64,000 bases of DNA from Vulcanimicrobiota bacterium (GTDB lineage Bacteria; Vulcanimicrobiota; Vulcanimicrobiia; Vulcanimicrobiales; Vulcanimicrobiaceae): contig PMSI01000001.1 of the NCBI GenBank assembly GCA_003168375.1, positions 992,001-1,056,000 on the forward strand, in the 5' to 3' direction. Each line of letters starts with the position of its first letter. The stretch's first letter is position 1. Both the position numbers and the translations under genes were made by a program. Below the pieces are notes generated by a model. That model was not told the origin of the DNA and searched no databases. It saw only the letters and a program-made list of their open reading frames with translations. This document shows positions 61,665 through 64,000 of this stretch, in pieces.

Positions 61665-62442
61665 TCCATTGCCTTTCTCGGCGTTCGTTGCGGGCCTTGG
61701 CCTCGAATTTTATGGCGCGTTCCGCGGGCATGGGGCAACGGCTCCGAATTGGAAGATACGAGTACTCCCGTCACGCCGCCGATCGAACGATCTTGCGTCC
61801 TGCTTGTCGGAACTGCAAGACTTACTCGAGAGCGAAGTTGACAATGCAAATGGGTCGCATGTTATCGGCTTTCATTCTGTGCGTACAGAGCAAGAGGCGC
61901 TGAAGAAAACACTTACCCCAACGACCAGATTGATTTGGTCCGATCGCGCGCACGCGCAGACCTTCGGCACCGACACATTTGATCAGCGGCTCACCCAACT
62001 GTTGCTCCTTGAAGGGGAGTGGCGCAATCACGTGCGGCCACCCAATGTCCGCTCGCCGCTGCTCTTGCCGAACCGAATCTTTGATGCGGTGGCTCCTTTC
62101 AACGAGATATGGAGCCGCGCAAATGATGCAAGATCGCTTGCCGAGATTCAAGATACGGGGGGCCGCATTCGTCGATTTCACGACGAATACTACGATAACG
62201 GCCGGTACACTTCTGCAGCATCGCTTGAGTTTATGCCTCCCAAGCCGACTAAGTGGCACGGCTTCCATGTCCTGTGGCATCAGAACCACAAATATACGTT
62301 TCGTATTCCAAATGGCTTCCATTATGACGTCAAGCGGAGCGATGACGCGCGATTTTCGCTAACGTCTGTTAACGAGGGTTTACGATCGTACGCCGCGTAC
62401 GCGAACGTTGACCCCTATGGCCATACTCGCGGCGGAAAGTAA
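61600..62442 (+). CDS. Protein of unknown function, second gene of a low-GC pair
   Basis: The 280 residues from ATG 61600 overlap the first gene by 65 bp. TTG codons nearer its end would shorten the overlap, so the start is uncertain. The protein is soluble, rich in aromatic and His residues toward the C-terminus (KWHGFHVLWHQNHKYTFRIP; FHDEYYDNGRY). No motif of a known nuclease, toxin or methylase is visible. Shares the low GC of its partner. Ends 66 bp before the convergent ABC ATPase gene. Confidence 0.7.
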   Translation: MRFAHYRSRSAWLKLTLENEPNPLPFSAFVAGLGLEFYGAFRGHGATAPNWKIRVLPSRRRSNDLASCLSELQDLLESEVDNANGSHVIGFHSVRTEQEALKKTLTPTTRLIWSDRAHAQTFGTDTFDQRLTQLLLLEGEWRNHVRPPNVRSPLLLPNRIFDAVAPFNEIWSRANDARSLAEIQDTGGRIRRFHDEYYDNGRYTSAASLEFMPPKPTKWHGFHVLWHQNHKYTFRIPNGFHYDVKRSDDARFSLTSVNEGLRSYAAYANVDPYGHTRGGK

Positions 62443-62508
62443 CACGAGAGCCGTGTTGCTACTACCGCTGGGTCGCTTAGCTCCGCGGCCTGGACGGGTG
62501 TTCTGCGG

Positions 62509-63600
62509 TCAGTCGGGGACGATACGGCAAGCCTCTACCGGAACATCCAGGTGGATCGTGCTGCCGACGGTGCGGTCGACGGAGGGAGGGGCGGCGACGC
62601 GGATTTGGGTGCCGCCGAGGTCGATGAGGTAGTCGCGCGCGTCGCCGAGGTACGTTTGCCGCAGGACCGTGCCCGCGATGCGGTTGGTGCCGTTTTCGCG
62701 GTAGCCGACGGCGGTGTCGCCGTTCACCTCAGCGATCGCGATCGCGTGCGGGCGGATGCAGAGCGTCACCGGACCGCGTGCCGTTGCCGCGAAGTCGTCG
62801 CGCACGCGCAGGCGGGCGCCGCCGAATTCGACGATGTGCGGCTCGACGAGCGTCACCGGGAGCGTGTTCGTGCCGCCGACGAAGGTGGCGACGAACGCGC
62901 TGGCCGGCTTCTCGTAGATGTCGTGGGCGGTGCCGACCTGCGCGATCTTCCCGGCGCGCATCAGCGCGATGCGGTCCGCGGCGACCATCGCTTCGGTCTG
63001 GTCGTGGGTCACGTAGACCATGGTGATCCCGGTCGCCTCGTGGATGCGGCGGATCTCGAACCGCATCTCCTCGCGCAGGTTGGCATCGAGGTTCGAGAGC
63101 GGCTCGTCGAGCAGCAGCGTCTCGGGCTTCACCACGACGGCGCGAGCGAGCGCGACGCGCTGCTGCTGGCCGCCTGAGAGCTCCGAAGGATAGCGTTGCG
63201 CGAGATCGGTCATGCGGACGCTGCGCAGCACCTCGCGCGTGCGGTCCTCGACCTCGGAACGCGAGAGCTTCATCACGCGCAGTCCGTAGGCGACGTTGTC
63301 GAACACCGTCATGTGCGGCCAGACGGCGTAGCTCTGGAAGATCAGCGACATCCGGCGCCGTTCCGGCGGCACGACGTGCTTCGCCGAGGAGACTTCGCGA
63401 TCGCCGACGGTGATCGTCCCCGCGTCGGGCTTCAGGAAACCGGCCAGCAGTTGCAGCGTCGTCGTCTTGCCGCAGCCCGACGGCCCGACCAGCGCCATCA
63501 CCTCGCCGTCGGCGATCGCGAGGTCGATGGCGTCGACGGCGCGTGCCGCGTTCTTGCCGGCGTACGATTTGGTGAGTCCGGCGATGTCGATGCGAGCCAT
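62509..63600 (-). CDS. ABC transporter ATP-binding protein (iron(III)/polyamine type)
   Basis: The 363-residue ATPase has Walker A GPSGCGKTT (39-47), signature LSGGQQQRVALARA, Walker B LLLDEPLSNLD, the H-loop VYVTHDQTEAM, and a C-terminal TOBE domain (about 245-360) as in FbpC, PotA and UgpC-type importers. The neighbouring permease, of the two-domain iron/polyamine style, supports an Fe(III) or polyamine role; the ligand is not fixed. Confidence 0.9.
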   Translation of the reverse strand: MARIDIAGLTKSYAGKNAARAVDAIDLAIADGEVMALVGPSGCGKTTTLQLLAGFLKPDAGTITVGDREVSSAKHVVPPERRRMSLIFQSYAVWPHMTVFDNVAYGLRVMKLSRSEVEDRTREVLRSVRMTDLAQRYPSELSGGQQQRVALARAVVVKPETLLLDEPLSNLDANLREEMRFEIRRIHEATGITMVYVTHDQTEAMVAADRIALMRAGKIAQVGTAHDIYEKPASAFVATFVGGTNTLPVTLVEPHIVEFGGARLRVRDDFAATARGPVTLCIRPHAIAIAEVNGDTAVGYRENGTNRIAGTVLRQTYLGDARDYLIDLGGTQIRVAAPPSVDRTVGSTIHLDVPVEACRIVPD

Positions 63601-64000
63601 TAGGTGCTGGTCTTCTCCATGAAGTCGCGGCCGAGGAGGCGATATGCCGCCGACACGATCACCAGGGTGATCGCCAGGATGATGATCGCGAGGGTCGCGA
63701 CCGCCTCGTAGTTGCCGGCGTCGGTGAAATCGAAGATTTGCGTCGTCATCGTCGCGGTGCGCGGCGTGAACAGGAAGATCGCCGAGCTGAGCTCGCGGAT
63801 CGCCGGGATGAACACCAGCAGCCAGCTCGCCAACAGACCCCGGCGCAGCAGCGGCGCCGTGATCGTGCGCAGCGCGCGCAGCCGGGTTGCGCCGAGCGTG
63901 CGCGCGGCGTTCTCGAGGTCGGTGTTGATCGCGGCGACCATCGTGTTGAGGTTCGAGTACGCGATCGGAAGAAAGCGCGTGGTGAACGCGATGATGAGGA
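63600..64000 (-). CDS. ABC transporter permease, 5' part beyond the window
   Basis: The C-terminal 133 residues of an integral membrane permease. The EAA loop (NTDLENAARTLGATRLRALR, then TITAPLLRRGLLA) contacts the ATPase; two to three helices follow (LLVFIPAIRELSSAIFLF; LAIIILAITLVIVSAAY). The frame is open to the right edge, so the gene starts beyond it. Its stop shares one base with the ATPase start (TAATG). FbpB-like permeases show this pattern. Confidence 0.9.
   Translation of the reverse strand, partial: LIIAFTTRFLPIAYSNLNTMVAAINTDLENAARTLGATRLRALRTITAPLLRRGLLASWLLVFIPAIRELSSAIFLFTPRTATMTTQIFDFTDAGNYEAVATLAIIILAITLVIVSAAYRLLGRDFMEKTST

Overview
The window is GC-rich, roughly two thirds GC by eye. 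It is densely packed and uses GTG and TTG starts and 1-8 bp gene overlaps throughout. The genes point to a diderm bacterium with lipopolysaccharide: sedoheptulose-7-phosphate isomerase, heptose kinase and adenylyltransferase, three GT9 heptosyltransferase-like proteins and an LpxB-related protein. Three further marks narrow the lineage but do not fix it: split ATP synthase b subunits, an AspRS with the His of non-discriminating enzymes, and ribosomal protein L27 with a Prp-type N-terminal leader. A poorly cultured lineage such as Eremiobacterota (WPS-2) would fit. That is an inference, not something the sequence proves.

Layout. 1-6115 (minus): rpmA-obgE-nadD-lysA-maf-mreB-mreC, a growth and cell-shape operon. 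6151-8745: a cytochrome P450 divergent from a tetR and SRPBCC pair, with a 14-bp perfect palindrome between them. 8791-19455 (plus): fabF, rnc, smc, purH, a small membrane protein, an EamA transporter, a VOC protein, hisS and accB. 19452-31999 (plus): heptose and LPS-core genes (gmhA, gmhB, rfaE1, rfaE2, LpxB-like, GT2 and GT9 enzymes, an Eis-like acetyltransferase), ending in aspS.

32000-33340 looks like an insertion at the 3' end of aspS. It holds an unknown Cys-containing protein and a DpnI-like endonuclease whose winged-helix and nuclease domains are in the reverse of the DpnI order. A frame-broken copy of an aspS 3' end lies just beyond it. 33362-35794 carries a 55-residue membrane protein, a family-5-like uracil-DNA glycosylase operon with a strong UUCG-loop terminator, and a solitary HINT-domain protein.

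35864-43230: an Fsr-like transporter, trmL, a C39-like protease, a peptide-binding lipoprotein, an alpha/alpha-barrel secreted protein and a DgcN/DgcA-like pair, suggesting use of murein peptides or D-glutamate. 43321-49708: a secreted TonB-C protein, a probable 6S-like RNA with its promoter, glyA, secreted proteins, a serine beta-lactamase-like protein and upp. 49777-60549: a secreted protein, then dCMP deaminase, wecA and wecB running by tiny overlaps into the complete ATP synthase operon.

60550-62442 holds a promoter, an 11-bp hairpin and two unrecognised overlapping genes of lower GC, the second candidate island. 62509 to the end is an ABC transporter of the iron(III)/polyamine type (ATPase plus truncated permease). 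A short dispersed repeat (core CTTCGACAAGCTCAGGATGA) occurs at four gene junctions, where it supplies stop codons, start codons or C-terminal residues.
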